NCBI GenBank assembly: GCA_963169105.1
Contig: OY720633.1
Coordinates: 148,263,200 to 148,327,199, forward strand
Direction of reading: 5' to 3'
Length of the DNA: 64,000 nt
DNA from: Ceriagrion tenellum
Lineage: Eukaryota > Arthropoda > Insecta > Odonata > Coenagrionidae
Positions 49,747-61,327 of this stretch are shown here, piece by piece. Under the pieces are notes generated by a model. The model had not been told where the DNA came from and did not search any database. It was given only the letters and a program-made list of their open reading frames with translations. The stretch's first letter is position 1, and every line of letters starts with the position of its first letter. The position numbers and the translations under genes were made by a program.

Positions 49747-52700
49747 TTTCGTCGCAGAGACATGCAGGCGTGTTCGCCCTGGAAAATCAAATACGAATCG
49801 CTTAGTCATTTATCCGGCAATCCGTCTCACTGAGGCAAATAGTCCAAGTGTGATCCCCCCGTCAAAAGTCATCTCGGTATTTAATCCATTTACTTCCTGG
49901 CGTCCACTTTGATGGACTAATTCAAAGGCACGCCGATTTAACACCTTTTACTATAACTATCCTCACATTCTCGTTGAACCTTTCCACTTTTAAAAATATC
50001 ATCGCAAAGCAACCGTTTATGATTGAATCGAAGCAGAAAAATATCAGTTATTCTTCCTGTTAGTTACATTTAATTGTACATTATACATGAATTATTGATG
50101 CTTCTCCTCATATATGGGATAATCTACTACAAAAATAACTTCATGGCCTTTAATTGACAACTCTACTGCCAAGAATAGTGTGAAGCATAGACGCCGCAAC
50201 GATTACTTGTAGATGAACCAGATCCTCGCATAGCTATGTATTCATTACACATGGATTAAATTGCTTTGATTATAGTGATGAAGTCATTTATCAGTAGACG
50301 CCCTGTAGTAGACTGAATGGACTGGATGATCTGTTGTCTTTATTTTAGCATTCAAGGCATACTTATTTTCTCTTATTTCTATCAAATCGCAGTAAGCATC
50401 CCTGCATTGGTTCGTATGCTAAATACATATACGGGACATATTACTGTTTCCCGTTAGGAGTAATCCTCGAAGCGTAAAGTATTTCTCGTGCTTCATACGC
50501 CCTAGGTCTTATATTTAATAAATTTCTATTGAATTTGCTTTAGTTTGTATTCATATTTTGGTCTTAGATGCCAAAACTTAGATGTCAAAGCCCTGGTAGG
50601 GGAAAAACTCGTTATTTACACTATTATTATTTAAGTCTCTTTCGACACTTTCCTAAATTATTATTTTCGGTAGGGAAAATCATTTGTCACAGAATTTGAA
50701 TGCCCGTATTGATGCTTATTTAGAGATTCACATTAAATTTTAATTTTTTCCCGATTACATTTAAGATTAAATTTAAGTAAGTTATTAAAGCTTTAAACCT
50801 AATAAGGTAGGTAGGTAATTTTAAATGACATTAGATACAAAAAGAACCTAAGTCATTTAACTGATGACACTCGGTAACATTTACCCCTTTTGAAAGTCAT
50901 TTTCAAACTTCTTTCAAAGCCGGGTAATATACGCATTATTTGGCATTGAGATTTTTACAAAAAATAAGGTAATGTACTGGTTGATTTTTTTCTACATCGA
51001 ATGGGCTAATGCACACGTTACAGCCTGCAACGTATTGCACGACAAACGTTCACTGCCTCTATTTGCAATGTACACCTTGAGTACAAATCAAATACATTGG
51101 TGTTAAATTTACTCTGTAATTTCACATTGAGTAAAATATCATAAGTACAAATAAATAAAGGAAAAATAGTTTTCATGTATATTAATAACCTTGCATAAAC
51201 ATTTCTTAATTAATATAAGTATAAAAATAAAAATTTTCCGATCAATCATTCTTATTTTTATTTTGATGAGAATTTCATCGTATTTCACTTGTTTTAGCCT
51301 CCACCATTTATTATTCTGCGTAGGTTTACATTTTGAATAAATTTGTCACTTTTTCTAATGACATTTAAATCTTTTTTTACTTAATTCTACGAAGAATCCC
51401 GAATATACTATATTTAATTTGTCGTGTCATATTCGTCATTATATGCATGTGAAATTTTTTATTTCAGGTAAAATGATATCTTCATGAAGATACCTATACT
51501 TGATATTTACTTATTGCAGCCACCGTGGCTTTGAACTCAGAGATCTGTAAATAAAATTTGAAAATAGTAGATGTGGAATAGGAAAATTTTTAGCCAAACA
51601 AACGCCTGATGCCCACGCTGTCTTGAATCATACATTTTGAAGTAGGTGGGGAGGTGTAGTGCGACTTTCTATTGGCCATATTTTCATCTCATCTCACAGT
51701 AATTACTTTGATGCTTGCATACGTAACAGATCCGAGGTTCTATTTCATTTGATTGTGAGGAATTTGATTTCAAAAATGGACCCTGTGCGATGTTTGAAAT
51801 GCAATCGGTTAAGGACCGTCTGGCGGTCGTCCTAGCCTCCTGCATTATATAATATTAACTTTACTTTGGATTTTCTTCCTTTAATTTCATCAAAAAGCAT
51901 CTAAAAAAGCGAGATCTGTAATAACAGGTTTCCGCCACTCCTATGAGATAATGGCTGACTAAGGTAGTGACCACTGAAGGGAGGGAAAATTTACATTGGT
52001 TATACATACATGTATGCGGGTAATTACTTTCAATGTCAATCAATCGCTCCCGAAAAATTCGGCCAGTTAGAGAAGTGAACACTTAAGAGAGGATTCCGCG
52101 GTCGCATGCTTTACTTTAATTTACTTTCAGTTAATTTTAGAAACAGTTTTTTCGAGTTTATATGCGGCGTATCCATGAAATAAAACGCTTGTCTTTTTAG
52201 AAATATTTTACTTCGGACTTTTGCATGGCGACACAATACGATAAAGAAGGCCAGTTGCGTATTGTAGCCATTATGTACATATTTTATTAATCTCGACTTG
52301 TAGGTTCATAATAACCAACTTTGGTTCCGATATTATCCAAAACCACTGCATGAGGCTTACAAGGACGTGAGAAACCTTCTCACCTTGGTCACAAAGAGAA
52401 GTCAGATAAACAAATTGGCATAAGGATTCAATCACTATTCATGAAATCACACCAGGCATGAGTCACGATCACATGCAGGATTAAGCAAGGGCGTATGAGT
52501 ATTGAATCAGTAAGCGACTTAACTCAGCGATTATAACCTTCATATGCATTCCTGAATTTCGTAACGCAAACGGATTTTCAGCGCCGCAGCGGCGATCGAT
52601 CATAAGCAGTCATATGAGAAAAGTAAAACCTTGATTTTAAACTTTGCTTTGTTACTAATACCATAGAGTAAGTTATACTTATAATTACTGTTTTGGAATT

Positions 52701-53696
52701 CGTATGAAATATATAGTTATACACATAAGTACATCTCTATTACCTTGGTACCAATTATCCGAACCCATGAATTTAACCCGACCTGAGCAGCTGGTGTCTC
52801 GTATCTTCGAACGGATTTAGTTTCACAACCTCCCTCACTTTGACAGCCAACAGCTCCAGTGAAATAGATAGGTACGTTTCATAGAGGATGGAATTACAGG
52901 CCAAGGAAAAGTCTCGTTCCCTGTATATGACACCAGATATGAGTAAAACAGATCCTCTCGCTTCGAGTTCCCATCGTCTTAAATATTGAGTTTCCGTGAG
53001 CACGATTTATATTGGAAAAATTATCTAACTTAAGGCCACAATTAGTTTTAAAAAAGGTGTCGCATGTGGAGGGGAGCTTCCAGTTTTGACCTTTGCCTTA
53101 AATGGTAACGTCTTTTTAAATAGAACTTATTGCGGTTTAGCTAATTTCCGGAGTTGGGAAGGGAAGCTTGTCATGTCAAGTAAAGGGAAGCATTCCTATT
53201 ATGTAGTAAGTTTAATTTGTGTTAATAGCGTGTGTAATATTTAATATCCGGATAATTAAAGAAAATCTGAATTACGGCCTAATTAATTACATTGGTTTTA
53301 TATGAATGTAAGCCATTTATTGACCATTTTATTTGTTAAAAACTTTCAAATTCAGTTAATTTACTCCTAAATTTGACTTCAATGTGAAACTTGATTACAC
53401 CTTATGTATGGTAGTAAATTTATCAACATATCACGCGTATGTAATCAATAACCAATATGAATAGAAAAATGGGTATATCAGCAATTTGTAGAGAACAGAG
53501 GACAGCAATTTCATCTAGAATTTCCATATCAATAAATAGGCTGTTGGAATCAATCGGATCTTCGATCATTAGTCTTGGAGCAAAAATCTCCTTCTCACTG
53601 CTCCTTTCTCAATATTATGGGCGCATGTTCCTCTGAATAACCGAGATTCAATGTAGTCTCACAACTTTTTATCTATACACGTTAAATATCATTCAC
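49747..53696. other. No gene seen
   Basis: AT-rich sequence with open frames below 80 codons and no recognised motif. A ratchet-like splice motif (atttcag|gtaaaa) lies at 51467/51468. Confidence 0.5.
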
Positions 53697-53909
53697 TCAA
53701 AACCACTTCATTGCGTTCTTCCTGCCCCGTTTCTTATATTCTTCTGAGTTTATGATATCCTCATGATCAGAATGAGAATTTTTAAAGTCTTCTTGCTCAT
53801 CATAAGAAATATTATTCCAACCATCTACACGTAAACAATTTAGCTCTTCGTCATCGCTAAATTCTGCAGCCAGCTGTATTTTGTCGAAGCTTAGAATCTG
53901 CCTTGGCAT
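53697..53909 (-). CDS. Short acidic open frame, unknown
   Basis: The minus-strand frame starts with ATG at 53909-53907 and runs for 70 residues. It is acidic (FSDDEE, YDEQEDF, HSDHEDI) and ends in a basic patch (KKRGRKNAMKW) followed by a stop. An acidic N-terminus leading into a basic stretch is seen at the start of some transposases, including piggyBac-like ones, but no catalytic domain follows downstream on the minus strand: the next 120 bases have stops in the frames I read. It may be a truncated first exon of a mobile element, or chance. Confidence 0.2.
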   Translation of the reverse strand: MPRQILSFDKIQLAAEFSDDEELNCLRVDGWNNISYDEQEDFKNSHSDHEDIINSEEYKKRGRKNAMKWF

Positions 53910-54777
53910 TGCTCAGATCAGAAATTATCCCTAGAATAAAAAGCATAATACGTGGGCAAAAATTCCTTCAGAGCAATGAGTTTCTGTAGCCATATTATAC
54001 ATGATGGGTTACTATTGACTATAACAGTCCAAAAAGGTTGTTATCTTAGAAGGGAAATTTCTGTGTACGGAAGTCGCTCAATTTGTTAAAAGTTCTCTCA
54101 AATTTCTTGAGAGACAGTAACTTTCAATACCACTTTCATCTCTCAGCGCTCATTCATTGTGTTATCTTTATCATACTGCAGAATATCACAGAGAACCGCT
54201 ATGCATGGCAAAATAAAGGCCTTCCTGAGTGGTGAAATAGCTACAATGTTGGACATGTCTATGTGAGACTCCCGAAGCCCCAGCAGCAAATTAATAGGTG
54301 ATATAGGTAGGATTTAATATACCAGGTGTCTGTCCTTCTGGTTCCTCCCAATCTCCAATTATTCTTATACTTCCGTCTTCCTCCCCTTCTCAATGCACTG
54401 TAAAACTCCAGGAATTAAATCGTTGCAATGGTTCTCGTTTCACATGCCTCTTCCTCTCAACCAGGGAACATCAGTCAAGATGCACTTCAAGGGACTCAAC
54501 CGTAAACCTGCTTTCTCTCCCCACTTGCTCTCCTCCTCCCTCCTAAGCAATGAAAGAGTTAAGTATCATAACGATCTCCGAATCATTTTCCAACGACTAG
54601 AATTATTGGCGAAACATAGAATTACTTCCCAGCCAACGGCTTTTTCTAGCGGAACTGAGAAATTTGAAAACATCACCTAATATAAAGAAATAATTGCTTG
54701 TTATTAGTACTATCTTCTGGTAGTGACAAACACAATAATTCAAATTTCTTTGAAGGCTTCCGCGACTCTTATAATTA
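53910..54777. other. No gene seen
   Basis: AT-rich with a pyrimidine-rich stretch near 54,330-54,550 that carries a 95-codon plus-strand open frame of no known family. Confidence 0.5.
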
Positions 54778-54989
54778 TTAATGTTGCTCTTTTCAGGTAT
54801 TTCCGTCGCGTGTTTGGTTTTTTCGACAACAGTTTCTCCCCTCTTCCTGGGGGCGTCTTCAGGTCCGTTGGACATTTTTGTAATTACAAAAATGTCCAAC
54901 GGACCTGAAGACGCCCCCAGGAAGAGGGGAGAAACTGTTGTCGAAAAAACCAAACACGCGACGGAAATACCTGAAAAGAGCAACATTAA
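54778..54989. repeat. Perfect 212-bp palindrome
   Basis: The arms, 106 bp each, are exact reverse complements with no loop: the centre is gtaa|ttac between 54883 and 54884. The outermost bases are TTAA on both sides. Beyond a 3-base offset (caa on the right), five more bases (taatt) also match, and ataatt occurs as a direct repeat just outside (54771-54776 and 54992-54997). The arms are GC-richer than the flanks. Candidate explanations are a very young fold-back or TTAA-targeting MITE, a local inverted duplication, or a fold-back artefact of sequencing or assembly. The lack of any mismatch means either recent origin or artefact. Confidence 0.95.
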
Positions 54990-55985
54990 CAATAATTCAA
55001 AGTTGATATTCATTACCGATATCTTTTATAACTACGTTTCAATCCCTGAAAATATTCAAATGTATTATGGTATATCGATACAAAGTTATCGATTAAACAA
55101 GATAAAGGTAGAATGTTAATAAAATCAATTATTTTCTTTATATTTATTCAATAAGTATTGTGAATGATTTGAATTTTCCTTTAAGTTGATTCTAAATACA
55201 CAGCAGAATGCTAAACACCATTCGATATCTCAGCTCCACGACGGCGCCGGGTATCGGTTTGTGTTTCTTTTTTGAGAAATCTTAATAGTATAAAATAAGT
55301 GGCTTATAGCGGTGTTTCCTCTAGCCATTTTACACTCTCTAACAAAATAAAAGACAACCAATTCTTTCAAAATCTCTTCTTAAGAATTATATTTTGTAAG
55401 CAAATCTAACAACTCAAAGCTCCGAGGTGGCACCATGAATGGGAACGAGGGTTAAGAATATCACTGCATCAAAAGGCTACTGGAGATATCTCTCCTTATC
55501 ATCCAAGAAAAGTTATTTTCTAATATAATGCGCTAAATTTTCTAGAAGTACCGTCAGTTGTCGCTCTCTCTATTATGAACAGAACTCTCTAATTCTTACA
55601 AATAAAATCCCATCTCGTGCCGAGTGGGCACTCATTGCTGCAAAATCATTTCGGAATACAAGAATGTTTTCATAAGAACTTTGTATGAAATATCAAGATT
55701 ACCACATAACCTAAAACGAAGTAGTAATTGTACAGGTTAATATATAGTTAATGTTCCGCCAGATTAAGCCACATGTAAAATTTTTGCATTTAGAGGTCTA
55801 CTTGGTCTTTGACAATAATTTACTTCCGGAGCAATGAATATTTTATGCATTTGCACTTTGGTGCTCAATAAAACTAAATTTCATGATATTCACTACCAAG
55901 AAAATAAAGCGACAGGGATAAAAATTGTGAAAACCTAATTGATTAATTGAATAATCCACCTCAGAGGCTGTCATAAAGTACGATA
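54990..55985. other. No gene seen
   Basis: AT-rich sequence without a recognisable open frame or repeat. Confidence 0.5.
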
Positions 55986-55991
55986 TTTTTC

Positions 55992-56110
55992 TCGCTTAGT
56001 GTCTAACCCTCCTGACTAATGGGTTCGTATCCAGGCCAAACCAGATATACATGTCAAGTAGTAGCATGTCTCTCTGCTTCATACTGGAGAACTAAAAAAA
56101 GCAGAAAAAT
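55992..56110 (+). repeat. tRNA-like SINE head
   Basis: An A-box-like element, tcgcttagtgtctaa (55992-56006), is followed about 30 bases later by the B-box match GGTTCGTATCC (56022-56032). The A-to-B spacing is shorter than in a true tRNA, and no acceptor stem is visible. A SINE body may continue to the a-rich stretch ctaaaaaaagcagaaaaa near 56,091-56,108. Confidence 0.45.
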
Positions 56111-58214
56111 CATATTTTGGAGAATTTCGACCATGTTTTTTCTCAGTTATTCGAAAGTGTGTAAAATGCTAATCAAAACAGAACGAGAATAGACTGAGTC
56201 ATATTCTCAGCAGCGGGATGGTAGTCGAATCATGGTGTTGGAACGCCTAATAGATGGAGATAGTTTGAACTGTCCTAAGGCACCTTCAAAGGACGTTACA
56301 CGGCCTTAAAACCCACGGAGAAGTGCTGGAGGTATGTCTCCTGGCGGCTCGGGGTTCGCTGAGAAGTAAGTGCACCTCTATGTTGTCAGCCTGGCATTTT
56401 CCGGACATTCTCTCCCTTACCGCCGTGTTTGCTGGAATCCTACTGCCCGTCTTCAAGCTGGGATCTGCATGCACGTGTAGTGTACCCATCCATGTGGTAC
56501 TTGAATCTAGCGTTCCATCGTCCTCGGACAACGAATGGGAACACACATTCAAATGTCAAAAATTAATCCCCAACTGCCTATGTGTGTATGTAGATGTCTT
56601 TACATTATTGCGTAAAAATGGAAACAATTCTAGTTATACTTTTAGGTACTAAATTTAATAGTGTCTGTATATTCATTACTCTTCTCCTAATAATTATTCA
56701 ATTGGCATTAAATTTTTCATGAAACTAGAGTATGCGCTGACCTGAGCAATATGCTATATAAAAAAGGGCCTCACGGCACCCAAAGCAGGCCACTTATAAT
56801 TTACTCGATAGTTGGAATCGGTGCAGGTGTTCCTTTTTCTGCTGTGTTAAATTATTTGTAATAAATATATTGAAATGAATTTTTCACTTTTGAACGGGAA
56901 CAAAAAGTAGTTAATTATTGCAATCTATTTTGTCATGCGCTTCCTTTTTGCTTCAAAGTTGCATATTTAATTCCAAAACAATCTCCGATTTCAAAAATAT
57001 ATTATTCACTTTGGCAAACAGAAGAATGCCTATGATCGGGAATTTTAGCCCAGGCAATTTCTGACTTACATCAGATAACGTAATAAATATTAGCAAATTT
57101 AAGTGATATTACAGTTGGCGTATTCAGTCTCCAAACTTATACTTGTGCATCAATGATTTTTTTAGGTATCTGTACATAGCCCATCACATTGATTAGTATG
57201 ACGAAAACCCATCAGTAAGCGTAAATCATGGAAGAGTGCACTAGAGACCTGCAAATAACTTATATTTAACCTAAAGCAGGCTCTGGTCTGACTACGTGAG
57301 TGGAAGCAAGCGCCAAGTTGCATAGAATTTTTGTTTAAAAAATTCCAATTTTCGATGAAATTGGTAATCTATTTAAAACCACATTATATGCAAGTTATTC
57401 CACGAACATGAATAATGACCACATGAATTTTCCAGCATTCGGAGCTGACTGCAAAGGCATTTGTATGGATCTTCCGCATTTTGGTAACAGTCAAGGTGAT
57501 GATTGGCAAATGACAGTAAAATATGTGGGGTAAGATTCCTTTGTTTTATTATATTTATAATTTAACCAGGACTTGTTGCATCTTAAAATGAAATTTAAAT
57601 ATGCTTTCTTTTAAATGAACCCTTAAATATGAATTCTATCGTAGTTCAAATTAACGATTTTTAAACTGAACAATTTCCACAGGAGTCCATGTAAAATTTT
57701 TTTCTTTCAAGGTTGAATTACATCAATACCAAATAATTTTAAAAAACTAAGTTAATGATGTATACTTCAAAAATGTTATATGAAACTTTTCAGAATTCCT
57801 GGAATATGCCGTCCTATATCGGTCATTAAAGAACACCATAAAAATGGTTTCAATGGGTTCAATTCCCAGTATCACCGCTTTTTTGACCCGGAATGAATGA
57901 AGTAATGAGCCGTTAATTTTAAATATTGCACTGAGGCACAAGACAGTTACCTATACCAATAAAATAAATGTAATGGTGCCTACCTTTCAGTGAGTGGGTT
58001 CTTAATTTTTATCCCAGAATACTATTGTACCGTTTGATTGAATATTTTGCAAGATTCTATCATATAAACTAATGAGTCATATATAACTAATTGAGTTCAA
58101 CGGTTTAAACCAATTTGACCCCAAACGGCTCGATGCTATCCTATGAAATATTTTCAGGTGCATTTTTACAGTTTGCAGGCTTTATTTTTCAAATAGTTTT
58201 ACTTATAAAAAATC
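56111..58214. other. No gene seen
   Basis: A GC-richer patch at 56,280-56,530 carries open frames on both strands (109 and 88 codons) without recognisable motifs. The rest is AT-rich up to the LINE tail at 58,215. Confidence 0.45.
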
Positions 58215-58234
58215 ATAGAATAGAATAGAATGGA

Positions 58235-58240
58235 TTTATT
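58235..58240 (-). terminator. LINE poly(A) signal
   Basis: AATAAA on the minus strand lies a few bases before the ATTCT-repeat tail that ends the element. The neighbouring element at 63.5 kb has the same order of signal and tail. Confidence 0.6.
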
Positions 58241-58266
58241 CAATGCTCTGGGTACATACTCCTACT

Positions 58267-58680
58267 GGCAACAAACATATAATGTACGCGGAATTTAGAA
58301 TTGATTTAAAATGAATACAAAATGAATACATAATTAAAAATTTGCATAAAAGCAGACACATTAATTGCATTCTCATAAAATAATGGTAACATTAAAGTAA
58401 AAATAAATGATTTGATTACTGCGGTAACAGGTAACTATGACATTTAAAATTGATTCCACAGTCCAGTCCAGTTCCGGGCAACAAAAGTGTAATGCACATG
58501 ACATTTTGAGATGTTATTGAATAAAAACATAAACGAAAATTTATTGCAAATATTACATTGAAAACAGACATATTAATTACATGCTTGTAAAATAGATGTA
58601 ACATTAAGGGAAAAATAAATAATTTGATCACTGCTGTAAAATATAATTATAACATTGATACTTGAATTATTTCACAGTCG
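58267..58680 (-). repeat. Duplicated LINE 3' UTR, period 210
   Basis: Two diverged units, about 58267-58463 and 58477-58680, share ggcaacaaa, acattaatt/atattaatt after an aaaacagac-like stretch, gtaacattaa, aaaaataaat, atttgat-actgc-gtaa and a final cacagtc. The unit nearer the coding region includes the last codons and the stop (58667-58669); the outer unit carries a degenerate counterpart of them. The duplication therefore spans the end of ORF2 and its UTR. Confidence 0.7.
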
Positions 58681-59829
58681 TACAGGTTTTTATTTTGTTA
58701 GGAATTGAATTCCACAGAGCGGTAGAGCTGACGACAAACGATTCATGTAACATGGTGGTTCTATGTGATGGTAAATATATACTTGATGAATCACTCCGTG
58801 TTGTCATAGCTCTGGTTACAGGCGCGTACTGAAAGATGTCAAGTAAATATTTCGGAGATTTGTTTTGGAACAGGGAAATAAAAAGATACAAAGAAGGTAT
58901 TTCTGCCGAGAGGAAATATCCAGCTAGTTACGTTTTTCCCGTATGGGAGGAAATGTGTTGATCCCAGCGTAGGATAAAGATGAATCTAACGCATGAGTTC
59001 TGTAACCGTTGCAATTTCAAATTCAGTTCGCTAGTCATGTCTCCAAAGGATAGGGTGCAATATTCTATATGAGAAAAAATTAAGGTAGTAATGTAAAACT
59101 TCCTTATATGCAAAGGTAAGATTTTTTCTGTGTTTTAAGCTTATACAATATACCATTAACTGTATTGGATATTGCGTGTATCTGATCGTGCCATGCCAGA
59201 CTGTTGTTCATATTAATATCCAAATTACGGATAGAATTTGAATCGGGAATAGCTAATTCATCAAGTTCAATACCGGATAATGTTTCAAGATTAATCTTAT
59301 TTATAAGTCTAACATCACCAATAATTATTGACTCATTTTTTGATATATTTGAAATTAAAAAGTTTCGAATGCGACATCCGACATCGCTCTGGATCTTTAA
59401 AATGTACTCATTAAGATCTTTCAATCGGCAGCGAAGATACATCTGAAGTTTGTCCGCATATAACATACATTTACTTTTTTTATTCTTTCCGGTAGGTCTA
59501 ACATGAATAAAGAAAAGAAAAGCGGGCCTAAAACAGACCCTTGGGGGACGCCTTGCTTTGTTGGTTGCAATGAGAATAGGTTTCCTTGATAATCTTTCAC
59601 GGCCTGTTTTTGTCCATTTAAGTACGAGAGAAACCAGTTCAGGGACGATAACGAGAAATTTAGGTGTATCATTTTACGAAGCAAAAGCCCGTGGTTGTCT
59701 CGGTCAAAAGATTTACTGAAGTCAAATAATACAAGAATGATCACCATGGAACGATCAATGGCCAAGCGTATGTGATCCGTGGCCTTGATGAGGAAGGATT
59801 GAGTGCTAAATTTTTTCCGGATTGCCGGA
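58667..59829 (-). pseudogene. LINE ORF2: reverse transcriptase and C-terminus, broken
   Basis: Three reading-frame pieces follow each other. The first (from 59829 through 59421) has STQSFLIKATDHIRLAIDRS, then polymerase motif A LFDFSKSFD and the GVPQGSVLGP motif. A frameshift near 59,460 leads to the second (59466-59104), where the catalytic YADD box is YADK, and then to a region with SNTVNGILYKLK. A second frameshift near 59,110 leads to the third, which includes FSHIEYCTLSFGD and RWDQHISS, an in-frame stop at 58928-58930, and the terminal hallmark STALWNSIPNKIK before the stop at 58667. Two frameshifts, one internal stop and a damaged catalytic site make it non-functional. Motif A resembles Jockey/R1-type elements more than CR1, though I could not test this. 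Confidence 0.88.
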
Positions 59830-59831
59830 TT

Positions 59832-59874
59832 GATAATTGTCGAGTTATCGAGTCAACTCGATAATTGTTGAGTT
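59832..59874. other. Junction between the two opposed LINE pieces
   Basis: The junction has a direct repeat (gataattgtcgagtt at 59832 and gataattgttgagtt at 59860, period 28) and a 9-bp inverted pair, ttatcgagt at 59845-59853 and actcgataa at 59856-59864. Such short repeats could come from the integration or rearrangement that joined the two pieces. Confidence 0.6.
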
Positions 59875-61300
59875 GATCAGACAACAAAGTATAGGTTTAG
59901 TAGCGGAACGGAAGAAAGCACAGAAAAAGGAAAAACATATAAATCAAAACAACACCCATGAATCTCCAAACAGTAAGTTTCCAAATAATTTTGAAAACAG
60001 AAACCCCACAAATACAATAAGCAGACATTAAAATAGAGGAATTTTCAGTAGTGGCAGTTAATTGTCGTAATTTAAGAAGAAAGATACCTGAATTCCATCA
60101 CCCTATAGAGAGTACTAATTCTGACATAATTATAGGAACGGAAAGTTGGTTAACAAGCGATATTGCTGATAGTGAGATTTTTCCAGTAAATTTTAGGGTA
60201 TACATGAGAGATCGAGAGGGTCGACCGGGAGGTGGAGTATTTATCGCAGTTAAGAACACCTTAGTCAGCAAAATAGAAGTGATTCCCGATAATATAATAG
60301 AAAGTGTTTGGTGTTCCATTCAATGTGCTAATTCGAAAGTAATATACATTTTTGCCTACTATAGACCAGCCCATTCCGATGTACACTCAGTATTAGAACT
60401 CGAGAAACAGATCAGGTCCATTAATTCTCATAGTAACGAACGACAGATAATTGTAGGTGGAGATTTCAATACACCATCGATAGATTGGAAAACATGAGTC
60501 AGGGGGTAAGGAGTCATAAGTCTGGGGGTAGGGACAAAGAAATCTGCGAGTCATTACTTAACCTGTTCGCATCATACGCACTACATCAAGTAGTAAATTT
60601 GCCTAATAGAGGGGAGAATGTTCTCCATTCACTTGCCACAAACGTCCCTGAAAAAGTTATTAAAGTTTAAAATGTCGATGGAATAAGCGACCACAAGGTA
60701 GTGCACGTAAAATTTTCCCTCAATACTGAAAACATTTTTTATTAAAAAGAAAGATTTACCTTTTTAGTAAAGCAGATTTTAACGGATTTAGGCGTGACTT
60801 AAAGACTTCTTTTGAAAAATTCTTGAATATCAGCAAAAATAGTGATACAGACAATACATGAAAAGAGTTCCTCTAGATTACGTGGTCACTTGTCAACAGA
60901 TATATACGTCATAAGTATAAGAGTGTGAATAGGGAACCAAGGTGGTACAACGCGAAGTTTGAAAATGTTTAAAACGCCAACGAGTTAGCCACGCGAAATT
61001 AAGAAAAATGAAGCTAATAGCGATCTAAAAAATTCTATCGAACATTATAAAATTTGTAAAGCAGCCGCAAAAACAGCCCTTAGAAAAGCGTTTAATGAAT
61101 TCAAAAGAAAAGTACTCGGAGAACAACTAGAGGGAAATTCGAAAGCATTTTGGTCATATGTTAGGGAAGTACAGGGAACTAAAAAGTCAACGGTTAATTC
61201 CTTGAAAAACGATAGAGGCGAAATAGCAACTTCCAGTTTAGATAAGACTAATTTGTTGAATTATTTTTTTCAGAGAGTTTCTCACTTCCGCATCTTCAAA
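59875..61300 (+). mobile_element. LINE, endonuclease part, plus strand
   Basis: This piece holds the 5' half of a LINE ORF2 (endonuclease and the linker leading to reverse transcriptase). Before it lies a lysine- and asparagine-rich stretch (to 60031) that may be the end of ORF1. The polymerase domain is missing: similarity to LINE protein ends near 61,290, just before a block flanked by 85-bp direct repeats. No 3' UTR or tail belonging to it was found. Confidence 0.8.
60036..61300 (+). pseudogene. LINE ORF2: AP endonuclease and linker, broken
   Basis: The frame from 60036 to 60497 contains the apurinic-type endonuclease: NCRNLRRKIPEF, the catalytic glutamate in GTESWL, the RPGGGVFIAVKN loop, YYRP, and GGDFNTPSIDW. 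No ATG precedes it in frame; the first usual residue is encoded by GTG at 60051. A frameshift near 60,490 moves to the frame with LPNRGENVLHSLATN, a stop at 60668-60670, and the catalytic SDH at 60686-60694. Further on, with more stops and shifts, come SKADFNGFRRDLK, EPRWYNAKF, SKAFWSYVREVQGTKKS and LDKTNLLNYFFQRVSH, the linker typical of CR1/L2-like elements. The copy is dead: it lacks polymerase and is interrupted many times. Confidence 0.9.
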
Positions 61301-61327
61301 AAGAAACAAAATTTCAACGCATTTCCA

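Larger units (their letters stand above)
58215..59829 (-). mobile_element. LINE, 5'-truncated, minus strand
   Basis: This is the 3' part of a non-LTR retrotransposon. It starts inside the reverse transcriptase domain near 59829, runs through the C-terminal domain and ends with a 3' UTR, a poly(A) signal (58235-58240) and a short ATTCT repeat tail (58215-58231, three units). Truncation at the 5' end is usual for LINE insertions. The adjoining sequence at its truncated end is an oppositely oriented LINE piece. No target duplication was recognised. Confidence 0.85.

Noticed and set aside
54603..55119. Secreted or membrane protein encoded across the palindrome
   Set aside because: The 112- and 136-codon frames read the same palindrome on both strands; the hydrophobic N-terminal part is simply the antisense of the hydrophilic part.
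57830..57880. SINE head on the plus strand
   Set aside because: GGTTCAATTCC fits the B box, but the word is partly palindromic and no A box was found upstream.
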